Part shown: positions 41,532 to 52,916 of the stretch, in pieces
Position numbering within the stretch: position 1 is the stretch's first letter
How the letters are laid out: each line of letters begins with the position of its first letter
Assembly: GCF_964340395.1 (NCBI RefSeq)
Contig: NC_135553.1
Span: forward strand, 10,118,501-10,182,500
Reading direction: 5' to 3'
From: Glandiceps talaboti
Taxonomy: Eukaryota > Hemichordata > Enteropneusta > Spengelidae
DNA length: 64,000 nt
Translations under genes and position numbers: made by a program
The notes under the pieces: model-generated
Seen by the model: only the letters and a program-made list of their open reading frames with translations
Told to the model about the DNA's origin: nothing
Database searches by the model: none

Positions 41532-44500
41532 GTGATATACTAGTTTGCAATACCTAAAACTGTATTATGTGATGTGACAGAACCCCATGATACGTGAGTG
41601 CAAGTGTGGTGTACTCGGGGTACTTGCACGAGTGCTTGGCGTATTCTCTACACCCATTCTTTCACTCGCATAGCGAGTGAAAGTGCAGCAGAAAACACTG
41701 CAAGCACAGGTGCAAATACCCAAGTACCCACACTGGAACTCATATGGCATGGGGTTCTGTTATTATTACATATGTTTATCTGAAATGGCAAATTTCCACA
41801 AAAATCATAAAAATCATGTGCAATCACATGATTTCATGTGTAGTGAATGATTGCGTCCTCATTTGCATATCACATTTGCATGCAGGTATGCAATAATGTT
41901 TTTCGGTATTGCACTGCAATGAAAATACAACTTGTATGTGTGCGCACCAATGCAAATAATCTCTGGTACATATGAAATAATTGTGTTTCCTTTTCAGATG
42001 CACTACAAATGTTGACAGAAGGGACAGCTGAGATGGTATTAGATGCATGTACAGATTTCTGGGACGGTGCTGATATATGCCCACTGACAGGAAATGACAG
42101 GTAGTAATCTCACAGTCCAAGTCAAATGTCACAAAATGATGACGCTTTCCAATTCTGTAAAGATGAAACTTAGCTGTCTTGTCATTGTAAAGTGTGATGG
42201 TGGCCTTCTTTTTCAAATTCTGAGGAATTGAAATCAAAATTGTATGTAAACGCATAGAAATGAATGGAAAATGGGATGATGGCTTGGCATTGTAATACCT
42301 AAAGTGTTACCATGTACATGTAAGAGTAATGCTATTGGTCACTCATGGACATGTATTTCTAACAATTTATTTAGAGATATTACATGAAAGGGAACACCAC
42401 TCCAGGAAAAACTGGGTTTTGGAGAGTCATTTCATGATTTTACATCACCTATACTTACTTACGATTTCTGAGAAACAGCAAGTTGATCTTGTGCAGTTAT
42501 AGTGTATCTTTGCTATGGACTATTGCATCATGGGAGTCAACAGAAATAATGTATCCAAGTTGCACTATGAATATTCGTGAGAACTGTTTTACACTGAAGG
42601 GCGTAGGGCTGTAGGCAGGTATAGGATCACAAGTATATGATATTTACACTGTTTTCTTTTTTTGATGCAGAAAGAAGATTCTTGATTTTTACCACAGAGC
42701 TAGTTTGTCAGCATACTGCTGTGCCTTTGCCTACCGACCATTGTCACAAACCATCACTAGCGGCTTTGGTCAGTCTTATATTGAAATGCCTACCACTGAA
42801 AGTACTTCACTGCCAATACATGAAATCCCAAGTCCAGTTAGGTATGATATGTTTTGTTTTGCAATACTACTGTAACACTTGCACCAACTTTACATTCTCA
42901 TGTGTTGCCATTTACCAATGTTTTTTTTAATTAAAAAAAAAAATGTTGACGTACGTTTTATTGATTATAGGTTGATTGTATTTTGAAGCATCACCAATTT
43001 TTTGTTTACAGTAAAAAAAAAATGGTTTTAAAAGGCATACAATTATTTTAAGTTGTCAGTATATTATATCTAATATGAATTCCCTGTATTAGTGCATGTA
43101 CAGCAGTCAGTGTTGTCATGGATATGTGTTGAGATCTATGAATTGTGAGCTGAAAGTTCAGAATTTGTTGTAAATTTACAAAGTGAAGATTTAAGAATCA
43201 TATGAATTTCAACCGTCATAGCTTGAAGGATACGGGTAACTCAGTGATATTGTTTTTTCCTACAGTTCACCTGTGCATAACATTATTCAAAGTCTTAACA
43301 AGAAATCCAGAAAATCAAGTGGTGATTCATCATATGACCGTATGCATGACATCCAGGATCCTGATGGTGTGTTCAGGTTAGTGTTGAAAGATAGTGTAGA
43401 CAACTCATAATTCTGATGTATGTGGGGTCATTGATTTGTTCAAAATGGGATAACACAGTGTTTGTGGGGAAAAAAACACCCACCTGACTGGTTAACTCTG
43501 TCAGTGTCCACCAACAGCAGACAGATTACTCATATTACTGATGGTGAATTCTTGGTATAGAATTTTACCTCCTGGGAATGTTGTAAAAATAATGAACATT
43601 TTTTTTCTTGGTTTAGACATTGACTTTCGTTACACATGCATTACTTTAGGTGTGTGTGAGAATAAGTCGACATTCTTATTCTATTTTTGACCCTCCTATC
43701 ATGAAGTAAAATGCTATTAATATCAATTCATCCATTGCTCATGTATAGTCGTCAGTTCAAAAAATTTGTAGGATATTAAGGAAATTGTTGATGGCAGACA
43801 ACTAAAATATATAGAAATAGAATATAATCAGTTTTACCTGTCTTTGTGACTCCTTCCATTTCTCATATTTGTCTCTCAGAGCCCAGACTGGTCAGATCTT
43901 CATTGGCATGGTTGCCATGCAGTATCAAGCGAAGGAAGATATCGTAGGACTTATAGAGAATTTAGACAATGCTTGTATCAGATTTGTACACTTTTCACCG
44001 GATAATGAACTGAAGAGCAAGGTAAAATATTGTGATTACATATATACCTGTCTACTTTTATAGAACTTTTATAATCAAGTTGTCAAACCAGGTTTTGTTG
44101 TAAAGAATACTCTATAGAAATTTATTATTTATGATTCTAAAAATTTATAAAATTTATGATTTATGGTTCTTAAAATTTGTGAAATTTATTATTTGTGATT
44201 CTAAAAAATTATGTAATTTATAATTTGTGGTTCTAAAATTTTTGAAATTTATAATTTGTGGTTCTAAAAATTTATGATATTTATAATTTGTGGTTCTAAA
44301 AATTTGGAATTAAAATGTTGCTTTTTTGAAATTCCAGGTGTTTGCTGAGAAAGTTGGTTTAGAAGTAGGTTGGAACTGTCATGTATCATTAAGGAGTACA
44401 GAGACACCACCTGCTAATCAAGTGACTACACAGTTAGGTTATACAAATAAATCCTCTCTTGTGTCTTTGACTAAGAAAAAGACACAAGAGAGTAACGTGG

Positions 44501-47500
44501 TCATAGACTTTGACAACATGCAGGTTACATTTAGAGACGACAAATCTAAAGACGACATTGAAGTATCACCTGAAAAGAAACTAAAAGCAACACAATCGCT
44601 TCATGTGTTGTCCTTCTCATCAGATGAGGAAACAAGGGACAAACTCATCCATAGCAAATCTGTAGGGGATTTCCCAAAAAGTTCTCCAGGGGATCTGATG
44701 ATTGACATTGAAGATGAAACAGTCACTGAAACCACTCCCCTTAATCCATCAAGTGTTCAGGATAGACCACAGAAAGTGAACTCAGAGGGTAAAGTAACGA
44801 GTGGCAAGACAAGCCCGGATGGTGCAGTGTCGTCAACAACACAGAAAGATGACCTGACAATCTTGAGGTCAAGGCATGTGTCAGAGACATGTACATTTAG
44901 TACTGTTACAAGTGAAGATTACGATGAAGGCCTGATGAATAGTCTGGCAGAGAGTGCATTTGAAATTACAAATCGGGTAAGACTTAAGTCGTGACTAGTC
45001 CTTGTTATAAACTAAAAATTCATTTGTAAATGAGACATTACTGTATTTTTAATATTCCGTCAAACAGTATATTACATAGAAGTTGATAGCTAGCTGGTAT
45101 TGGTTTCCAAGTTTCTTAGCCAACTTCAAGTCGTTATTGAAGTGTACTGGAAACAGAATGAGAATTTTATTGAGTTGTGTTTTACAGTGTTACTGGTACT
45201 ATGTTAGGTATAATTCTTTCATATTTCCTAATCTTATTATAAACAGGCCAAACTACCACGAGGTATTGGAAACATCCGTCCTCACATAGAGAATGTTGAC
45301 AATGTTCCACTACTGGTGCCTTTGTTTACAGACTGCACACCAGATGGTAAGATATCAGTCTAGTATCAGTGATTTTGTGAAAGGTATTAGGGTAGGGGTG
45401 GGGGTCAAATCTTTCTTAGTTCCCCAGGGTTCATTCCCAGCATTTTCATTGAGGGTAGTAAGTATTGGTGGGTTGGTCAAATCTATCTGAGTTCCCAAGT
45501 TCCCCCATGTGTTCAGAGGTGGTTTAGAACATTTTTGTTGAGGGTAGTAAGAATTAGTGGGTTGGTCAAATCGATCTCATTTCCCAAGTTCCTCTATGTT
45601 AAGCTTGTTTGCCAATTCTTATGTTTGGTAAAGTTGATAAGGGACTTTGTTTATAACAACACTTTCAGTAAGTTGCAAACTTTGCTATCATATTCAAATG
45701 TAACATGATAGCAAATTTGTGTAATTGTAAAATTTGAAACTATGGTTTTATGTTATAGTCTGTGACTCAGTATGATCTGTATTTTTTGACAGCATGCAGA
45801 GAGATGATAGCTATTATGCAGGAGAATGGGGAGATAGTATGCTGTCTTGGAAGTACAGCCAATTTCTACAATACAGGGATATTTTTACAGGCAGATGTCA
45901 GGTGAGAGAATTATCCTGTACACTGAGTAAGTTGTGAACTTCTTATACAGAAACATTGATATAATTTTGAAGAAGATGTGAATTATGTTTGCACAGCTGG
46001 CGGTATAGTCATATGTGTCTTAGTGTTTTGGGGCGGACAGCATCATCAAGCAAAGTCTCTGGGCTAGAGTGTGAATAACATTGTATATTTTACTTTCCTA
46101 CAGTATTGGTTTGGAACCGTTATATCCACAAGTTTGTCAGCAGTATAGTGAGGAAGAGTATTTACGACATAGCAGTAGTTCAACCAAAGCACAGGGACTT
46201 TTACCGTTGGATCTCAGTCATCTACTTGCCACCCTACCTTGTTCACTCACTTTTCACAGAGATGATAAAATCAGTATCATTGACATAGTCAAAGAGGTAA
46301 GTTAGGCAAGTTTTGTGACCCATTGTTAGAGAGGTAAGTTAGGCAAGTTTTGACACCCTGCTGTGCTCCATGACTTTCCACCAAGGTTATAAAATCAGTA
46401 TCATTGATATGGTTATAGAGGCAAGTTAGCAAAGTTTTCCCATATAAGTGACTTTCCACAAAGTATCATTGACATAGTTGATGAGGGAAGTTAGGCAAGT
46501 TTTAGAACCAATAGCAAAGAGATTAGTAGGCAAATTTTACCACCCTGCCCTGCACACTGACTTTGCATGAATGGTGGCCAAATCATAGCTGTATCAAATA
46601 TGGTTAATATCATTGTTTTCTGTATGGTTGTGTAGGTGGTGTACTTCAGAAATAGTACACCTGGGGAGAGCATTAGTCAGGGGACAGTGACTGCTGCTTT
46701 GAAGGTGTCACAAGATTTCACACACATAGTACTATTGTCCTGACGGTTCCACTCTACTAATGTTTTCACAAAGAATGACTTTTTATATTGGACAGTTTTA
46801 CAATTGTCAGTTTCAGTTTTTATGGCAATTACTGAAAAGACATCAGCAAAAAACAGAATTTTAGGTTTGCCTGCAACTTGACAAGACATGTATATTGCAA
46901 ACCTTTACAAATTACATTGTGTACATTTATTTGTTTTCATTCTTCAACACAGGCAAGAAGTCTAACCCAGGCGTTGATCAACTGTTTTATATTCCTGATG
47001 AATTGTCAAATAGCGTTATCTTGTATTCAACTTGTGGCTTGTTTCTTGTTACTACCACCCCCACTTACAGGCAGCCATATTTTATGGTTGTCGGGTGTGG
47101 TTGTACCTTTGCTGAGCATCTCATTCTTTGGAACTCCCATGAACAAGAAAATCATGAAAATGGCTCCTGGCAAAAATTCCAATCATTTGGACCCACAAGT
47201 AAGTTATATGTAACAACTAGAAGTATTTTTCTTGTTGATTGCTTGTATTCTGCAGTGTAGAATAGTGGATTTATTGTATTACTATTACACTTTTTGTTGA
47301 TCGAAGCTAGGGAGTCAGTATTGGGGTGAGCTTTTGGATTTATACAAGATTGGCCCCCTAACATTTACTCCATTTTTTGACAACCCACTAGTGGCCGCTA
47401 TTCTGCACTTGGTCAGCTCTTTCAACTACACAAGTGTCATGTAAAGTCCATGATTTTGTTTTCTCTCCAGGTGGTTGGCCAGTACATTGTTTACTTCATC

Positions 47501-49184
47501 TTCAAGTTCATGCCGTCAGTACTAGTTTGTGTTTTAGTATTTGCATTGTGTTTGTATTATTTCTGTCTGGAAGGATCTGTAGACCAAAGTCATTGTCATT
47601 TCCTGCTTGGAGATAGGTAAGAGTTATGCGAGTACTTCAGTGAACCTTCTAATATGGTCCTGTTATCAGTTCTAAGATGTATCATCATCCACTTTCCTGT
47701 ACAACATCATATATTTAGTATTCACAGTAGGTCATGCACACACTACTCAGGAGATGGTTATCTATGACTTTACATAAGAATTACATGTAAAATTTGTCAT
47801 TAATGTTATTTTTTGTATAATTTTTCACATGATATTAGTCAATATGTCTTTTCATTGTGCAATGATGAAATGTTATTTCAAGTACATTATAGTGGCCATA
47901 TGAATGAGGATTGGGGTATTTATTTTTAAATTCTAATTTATAAAACAATTTTATTATGGATTCCTACTTGAAAAATCAAGTTGCAACATAAAACAACATA
48001 TGCAAAGTCCTTAACTCAATGAATTACAAAAGATTAATAAATGTGTAAAATGTTTGTTATTGTACGTACAATAACTAACTATTTACACATATGTTAGCCT
48101 TTTTTCAATGTATTGAGTTACAAACACAGACTTGATTTTTCAAGCAGGAAGCCATGAGAAAATTGTTTTCTAAAACAAAAAATAAAAAAATAAATACCCA
48201 ATCCTCATCCATATGGCCACTATAATGTACTGTAAGTATATTGTGATGATCTACCTTTGTGCTAAAATTAATTAATCCATGAAATGAGATCATGTATTAC
48301 TGATGAACATTTCTACTCACAGAGAAAAAATGTCTTGAATCCCAAATGTTTGTCAACATCTCTTCCACATTGTCAGGAATGTACTACAATAGGTTGTGTT
48401 TTTAAAGCCAATTTATATATCACAATGCATTGTAGAGAGACAAGCTAAACACAAGAATATTTTTTGATTTTGACAGGAACAGTACAGATTCCTGGAATGG
48501 CTGGAAGGATGAATATTCACAGGGACTACTGCTTGCACAGAACCTTGTTGTCTTTCTTATTGTGTTATATTTTGGTAAGCTGAATAAAAAATTTGTAATA
48601 CACATATTAAAGATAACAGCTTTACTTTTGGACATTCATACTTCATCATGGAATAATTAGTATCAAACTTTTGAATAGCTTTAGTTTGATTGATAAAGAA
48701 AAAGTTTTGTCTCATTATTTAAGTTTAAGTCTAAATGTTTTGTCAAATTTATGTCTGATTACACATTATAGGCAACGGAGTGTCATCATCGTAATAAACC
48801 ACAGGCCTTTTTGCAGCAACAGTAAAAAAAATGTATGCAACCTTTCTTGTTACACCAGCAGAAAAATAATACTCTGGTTTGTGAGAATGAGTTTCTTGTA
48901 CATGTACATTAGTCTTTGTACTTATTGTATCATGTATTCATTGTGTTACTCTCCTTTGTAATGTGATCAAAGTTAACCATACTAAGTTATTTGATATATT
49001 TCTGTTCTTTTCCAGTAATTATATCCATGTCTTTTGTGTATCCTCTCAAGCATTTGTGGAAGCAACATCCATTTAATAATAAATTGTGGTGTTTGGTGGT
49101 CCCTACAGTGTAAGTAGGACATGAACTGTTAATAATGTTTATTATTTCATTTTGCTGTCAAGTCAAAACATAAGACAAATTTAA

Positions 49185-49218
<34 letters not shown>

Positions 49219-50771
49219 GTGTAACTCGCATATGATATGTTCGTCCTATGATAAATTGCTCAGAAAACGGTTTATATTTGACTAGAAATTATTGAAATAT
49301 GAACAAAAGTTAGACTAAGTGTGATTTCATCTTGTATTAGCTGTATTTCTGATGCTTAGGAAACAGAAAAGTCGTTTGTACCAATATTGCATCACTAATA
49401 AAGAATGTGAAAATTGGCAAATCTGGCTCAAAAAAGACCTGCATTGTACTGGAGTGAGGCATCATGGGAAGTAAACACAGTTAGGAGCTTCACACTTCTT
49501 GGACCCTTGTCTATACAATCCTGAGGCTAGTTTTGTTTTCAAAACTCTTCAGAACTGCATGGAAAGTCATTTTGTGTATTCTGACCAATATCTGTTATAA
49601 TTTCCATACTTCACATACTTTTAGTATGAAATTGATTACATTGTTACATGCAACATTACCATGTCAGTATTTCAATGTATTCATCAGATATTGCACGAGT
49701 TATTTTTTACTAAATTTTTATATTTTTTTGTTTGGTTTCAGACTACTGTTACAGATGGTATACTTTGTGTTTGATATGTTGATATGGCAGTCAACTCAAC
49801 AACCGTTTTTTGAATTCAGTTTAAGTGATATTCCAATGGCAGCATGGTTACTGGGTTTACTCTGGCCACTTTTACTTGTACCTATATGTGAGATTGTTAA
49901 ACTGTATGAAATCAGGTAGGATGATATACAGTAGTTGTAATATTTTAATGCAGAAAGTTAGTCTACACCTGACTCCCAATCCAGTTGGTGCTTAGCTGTA
50001 AACCAATAGTATAATATTATGTCCCCATGTGACTTACATTGGAAGCAGGGGGTGGAGTTGTCTTGTAAACAATCATAAAAAATCATGCTCATGAATAACC
50101 ATTTAAACAGAATAGACAATTGACTGTATCTGCAATACAATTTTACCTCATGCTAGGGGGTCAAAACTGAACAAGATCAACTTATTCTCACATGCACGTA
50201 TATTAGGGCATGTGTAGTGCATGGAGGGGATGTCATGGTGTAGACCAAGAAATGAAATGATTGTAATTTTTATGACGCACCTTGGGGGTAGAATTCTATT
50301 ACAGGTAACAGGTAATATAAACTAACACAAGTCAATATGTGATGGATTACCAACATTACACCTTGTTACTAAGGCTGTTTGCATTGACATAGACTGTAAG
50401 ATACATCATGTTGTTCAGGCTTATCAGGATGAGTGCTGGCTGATAGCGTGGTACGAATGTCAATATCTTACAGACTAGTATCTACACAGTTGGAAGTCTA
50501 TCACATGAGGCTTGGTTTGTCAGGAGGAACCGTATTATCACAATCCAAGTCTCTGGGCTAACTGAATAAAATAAAATAAAATAAAGAGAATCGTTTCCCT
50601 GTTTTAGTAAGTCCGGGATTAGTAAAACTTTGAATTTGTTTAATTGATATTACTACACAGCAATGTTTACTTATCTTGTGTCTTCATTTATTTTACAGGT
50701 TGCATGTACGCTACCAGAAACGTGCCAAGCTACAGTTTGGAACCAAGCTTGGAATGAATTCACCATTTTAA
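28240..50771 (+). CDS. TMEM94: TMEM94 (P-type-ATPase-like ER membrane protein), 29 coding exons
   Basis: TMEM94 is a multipass ER protein proposed to act in magnesium uptake. Exons: 28240-28481, 28908-29048, 29519-29693, 30408-30565, 30881-30983, 31408-31494, 31690-31806, 32221-32268, 32444-32554, 32764-33016, 33390-33442, 34337-34405, 35072-35187, 40272-40365, 41264-41393, 41998-42100, 42671-42841, 43266-43376, 43880-44021, 44338-44976, 45247-45346, 45793-45901, 46104-46296, 46953-47198, 47471-47616, 48477-48574, 49016-49109, 49742-49915, 50699-50771. All phases join: 4,296 nt, 1,431 residues (human about 1,356). Matches include GLSTREAL, ILSWPNPS, ACTDFWDGADI, VFAEKVGLE.GWNCH, NVDNVPLLVPLFTDCTP and the C-terminus KLGMNSPF. 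CVDKTG in exon 10 is the P-type phosphorylation motif, followed by an acidic tract. The exon 2/3 junction is the least certain. Confidence 0.96.
34531..34583 (+). repeat. Single dispersed copy of the 52-bp GATA-containing unit
   Basis: TGATAAGATAACACTA followed by GAACCTGGGATTGAAAC matches the array at 1-208. It lies in a TMEM94 intron. Inverted, more diverged copies occur at 40442-40490 and 51521-51571. Confidence 0.7.
34672..34804. repeat. (GTA)n/(GCA)n trinucleotide repeat
   Basis: GTA triplets grade into GCA and then GGT triplets, in a TMEM94 intron. The poly-Leu open frame on the minus strand is an artefact. Confidence 0.95.
35806..36079. mobile_element. Fold-back element with ~58-bp near-perfect inverted arms
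   Basis: The arm 35831-35888 (ACAACAGGTAACAGTCAACT...) is matched in inverted orientation by 36003-36061 (...AGTTGACTGTTACCCCGTTG). Weaker symmetry extends out to CCGTAT at 35806 and ATACGG at about 36079. It lies in the large TMEM94 intron 35188-40271. Confidence 0.75.
36460..36790. repeat. ~115-bp tandem repeat, 3 units, with TGACCTTTGACCT motifs
   Basis: Three imperfect units share the order TGATTCTATTGTGTT, a short spacer, GACCTGTCCACTTTGAC, and TTGACCTTTG. The middle unit holds TGACCTTTGACCT, the complement of a perfect DR1 nuclear-receptor element. It lies in a TMEM94 intron. Confidence 0.6.
37140..37493. mobile_element. Long palindromic fold-back element, family copy 1
   Basis: Almost the whole 354 bases form one inverted repeat centred on ATTGTACGTACAAT near 37316. 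The ends are TTAAAGTGGCCATATGGATG and its complement with small changes. Other copies are at 40824-41180, 47881-48231 and 63700 to the right edge. There is no coding capacity. The TTAA (or TA) at the borders may be the target site. Confidence 0.9.
37690..37950. repeat. G-rich minisatellite with long G runs
   Basis: Four to five degenerate units start with GATTACCAGAAGGAACA and end in GT and G runs. The runs at 37758-37769 and 37823-37839 are 11-17 G long, and GGGGGGTGGAGGGGG lies near 37930. The open frame across it is an artefact. Confidence 0.8.
38899..39776. repeat. 43-bp minisatellite, ~20 units
   Basis: The unit runs CTGGCGTGACACAAATTGTA, CTGATATCGCTACATTTTAT, CAC. A second variant type (CCAGACTCAACAAAAATCTT...) recurs at 39075, 39375 and 39460, giving a higher-order pattern. 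The array decays toward the right end. It lies in TMEM94 intron 35188-40271. Confidence 0.95.
40824..41180. mobile_element. Long palindromic fold-back element, family copy 2
   Basis: Borders are TTAAAGTGGCCATATGGATG and CATCCATATGGCCACTTTAA, a perfect 20-base inverted match. The centre is more diverged than in copy 1. It ends 83 bases before the TMEM94 exon at 41264. Confidence 0.9.
41578..41761. mobile_element. Short fold-back element
   Basis: ACAGAACCCCATG at 41579-41591 is matched exactly in inverted orientation at 41748-41760. Inside, CACTCGCATAGCGAGTG forms the central hairpin and the intervening arms are partly complementary. It lies in the TMEM94 intron between exons 15 and 16. Confidence 0.7.
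42385..42600. mobile_element. Diverged relative of the 19700-20032 MITE
   Basis: It shares the ACCACTCCAGGAAA start, the GGGTTT.GAGAG block, ATTTTACATCAC, GAGAAACA and the GCATCATGGGAGTCAACAGA-like segment, in the same order as the element at 19700. It lies in a TMEM94 intron just before exon 17. The right terminus is not clear. Confidence 0.55.
46250..46560 (+). repeat. Tandem copies of the 3' end of TMEM94 exon 23 with its splice donor
   Basis: The end of exon 23 (AAAATCAGTATCATTGACAT...GAG, donor GTAAGT at 46297) is followed in the intron by partial copies: GAGAG with GTAAGT at 46334; AAAATCAGTATCATTGATAT...GAG with GCAAGT at 46421; and AGTATCATTGACATAGTTGA...GAG with GGAAGT at 46486. All are followed by TTAG(G)CAA(A)GTTTT. 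The copies look like a local tandem duplication in which the donor decays. Confidence 0.8.
47881..48231. mobile_element. Long palindromic fold-back element, family copy 3
   Basis: AGTACATTATAGTGGCCATA and its inverse at 48212-48231 mark the borders. The centre again reads ATTGTACGTACAAT near 48060. It lies in the intron between TMEM94 exons 25 and 26. Confidence 0.9.
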
Positions 50772-50961
50772 GAAAGAAGCTGGTGATGCAATTTTTAGTA
50801 TTATGTGGTACTCAGTTGACATGTAATAAGGCAAATGTTTTTTGAAAAAAAAGAAATTTAGTGTACATTTTGTAAAATACTAAATCATGGTTTTTATAAT
50901 GAAAGATAATTTGAAGAGAAATGTAAAAGATTGTATAATCAGATATGAAATGATAGAGATA

Positions 50962-50967
50962 AATAAA
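50962..50967 (+). promoter_or_regulatory. Candidate TMEM94 polyadenylation signal AATAAA
   Basis: The first AATAAA after the stop codon, 191 bases downstream, in an AT-rich 3' UTR. Confidence 0.5.
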
Positions 50968-52297
50968 AGATTAGGTGCTGTAAGTAAAGTTCTGTGAATA
51001 TTAAAATAGCAAGTTTTTTTAAGATTGGATTGTTTGTTATCTTTTAATAAGTTTTATTTTCATCATTAGCGTACAGCTCAGTATTAGATATACCTTGAAT
51101 ACACATACTTTTAATACATAGAAATGGCCAGTGTTGTAAGGATTAGATTTTGGTGTAAAAAAAAATAGTTGTTTGGCAGAACTATCAAAACTGTTAGAAT
51201 GATCCTATGTAATCCTAGCACTACATGGAAAGTCTAATTTACCCACCTTTACCCAACCTGTGACCCACCTAACCACCATGTCTGTCCAGGGGTAGTACAA
51301 GACACAGTACCACTTTTGACTGTCTACAGCCCCAGGGGAGAGATCACCGTGGGTAAATTAAGTCAAAGGTGGAACTTCATCTCATACTCGCCACATTTAC
51401 ACATCGTCTGCTCAAGTGGGTGGAAAGACATGGTCAAATATGACTTTTCATATAGTGCCTTATAATGCCACTGATGAGAATGTAGTAATCCAAGACTCTG
51501 GGATTCAAACATTGGGGTTTAAAGGCCAGGGTTTCAGTCCTAGGTTTGAGCATTAGTGCTATCCTATCAGTCACACACTATCGGTAGAACCACAGAGGAT
51601 CAGATAGGATTATTCAGGATCAACTTTTTTCTATTGCTCCGTCAGAAAACTGTTTCTCACCTCCAGATTTTGATCGTAATCCAAACTGGGTATTTAAGTT
51701 GTGGATGATGGACCTATACAAAATTGTACCTTGTCAAAAAGTTCAAACCCAGCAATGGGTACAAGAACATCACGACATCTTGGGAATTGACACTGGCTAG
51801 AAGGCTTTCTGTTTCAGTCACAGAAACATAACTAATCATCTGAATACATATGTATGGTATTTATTGTCATGTAACCCATGTAAATGCATCAACTGATAAA
51901 ATATAATAACAGTGTAAATGTCAAGGCAACAGCTAGAAGAACAAAATAGTCTAATAGTCTATAGTCATTTCTGTAGGCCTGACATCGTGGTTAGAAATGC
52001 AAATAACTACTTTGAAAATATAAATGCATAAATTTTTCAAGTATTAACTTTACAAATCCTGATTTGAGGTATACATTATGAAATTCAGTATTGATGGTCA
52101 CATTTTGTATGAACATTTTGCAACAACAAAAATATGCTTGAAATTTCCTCCAGACAGCAAATAGTTATCAAAAAATTACTTTGCAGTCTGTAGTGTAATG
52201 GTACTGCCTATAGTTTCATGGAATGTTCTGCTGCATTTAATCAAACAACCAAAATTATCACACACCACCAGAAAGACAGTTATGTAAATTATTATAC

Positions 52298-52303
52298 TTT
52301 ATT
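52298..52303 (-). promoter_or_regulatory. Candidate MRPS7 polyadenylation signal AATAAA
   Basis: TTTATT on the plus strand reads AATAAA on the MRPS7 strand, about 610 bases beyond its stop. Further copies lie downstream, so this choice is tentative. Confidence 0.3.
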
Positions 52304-52916
52304 TTGTTATTGAAAAGTGTATGTTTTGTACAGTTCTGTATATTTAATGAAAGTATTGTGCTAAAATGTATGTTGCTACACAGCACAAGTAATAAAACAA
52401 ACAAATATTTTGCAAAAAAAAAAAAAAGTTTCGAATTTGCCTTCTTACAGTCTGCAAATATCCTACAAAATGAAATTAGTTTGAAGCAATTGCCAAATAT
52501 TGAGTTCAGTATACTGTATGCAAATTATTTCTTATTCACTCACAACAAACATCGACCCTTTTGTCGGGCGGGGTTCCAATAATAATGGACACAGTTTTAC
52601 GGTTATTTTAGTCAGACAGTTGATAGTTTCTTGCACATAAAGCTGCCCAAATATGGCAGGAGATCCACGTGTTATGTATTGAACTAAGTGAATAACTGTC
52701 ATACAGCTTGGGGTATTTACAAGTCAATAGAGTGGACTACACAGTACTATCTGGGTATACATGACTCCATGATGTAAGGTCAAATTCACTGACATCTGTG
52801 TACACATATATAGTTTTCCATCACAGTATAAACACAATCTCCAAGCATTTTCCAGCAATTCCATGATAACCCTTTCCAGTCACAATACTGGCATCTACAC
52901 ACACACAACCAAATCC

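Larger units (their letters stand above)
50772..52916. other. Convergent 3' ends of TMEM94 (+) and MRPS7 (-)
   Basis: The two genes meet tail to tail across 2.1 kb. It contains the TMEM94 3' UTR, a dispersed-repeat piece near 51480-51660 and the MRPS7 3' UTR. No further gene is seen; open frames are short and low-complexity. Confidence 0.6.
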
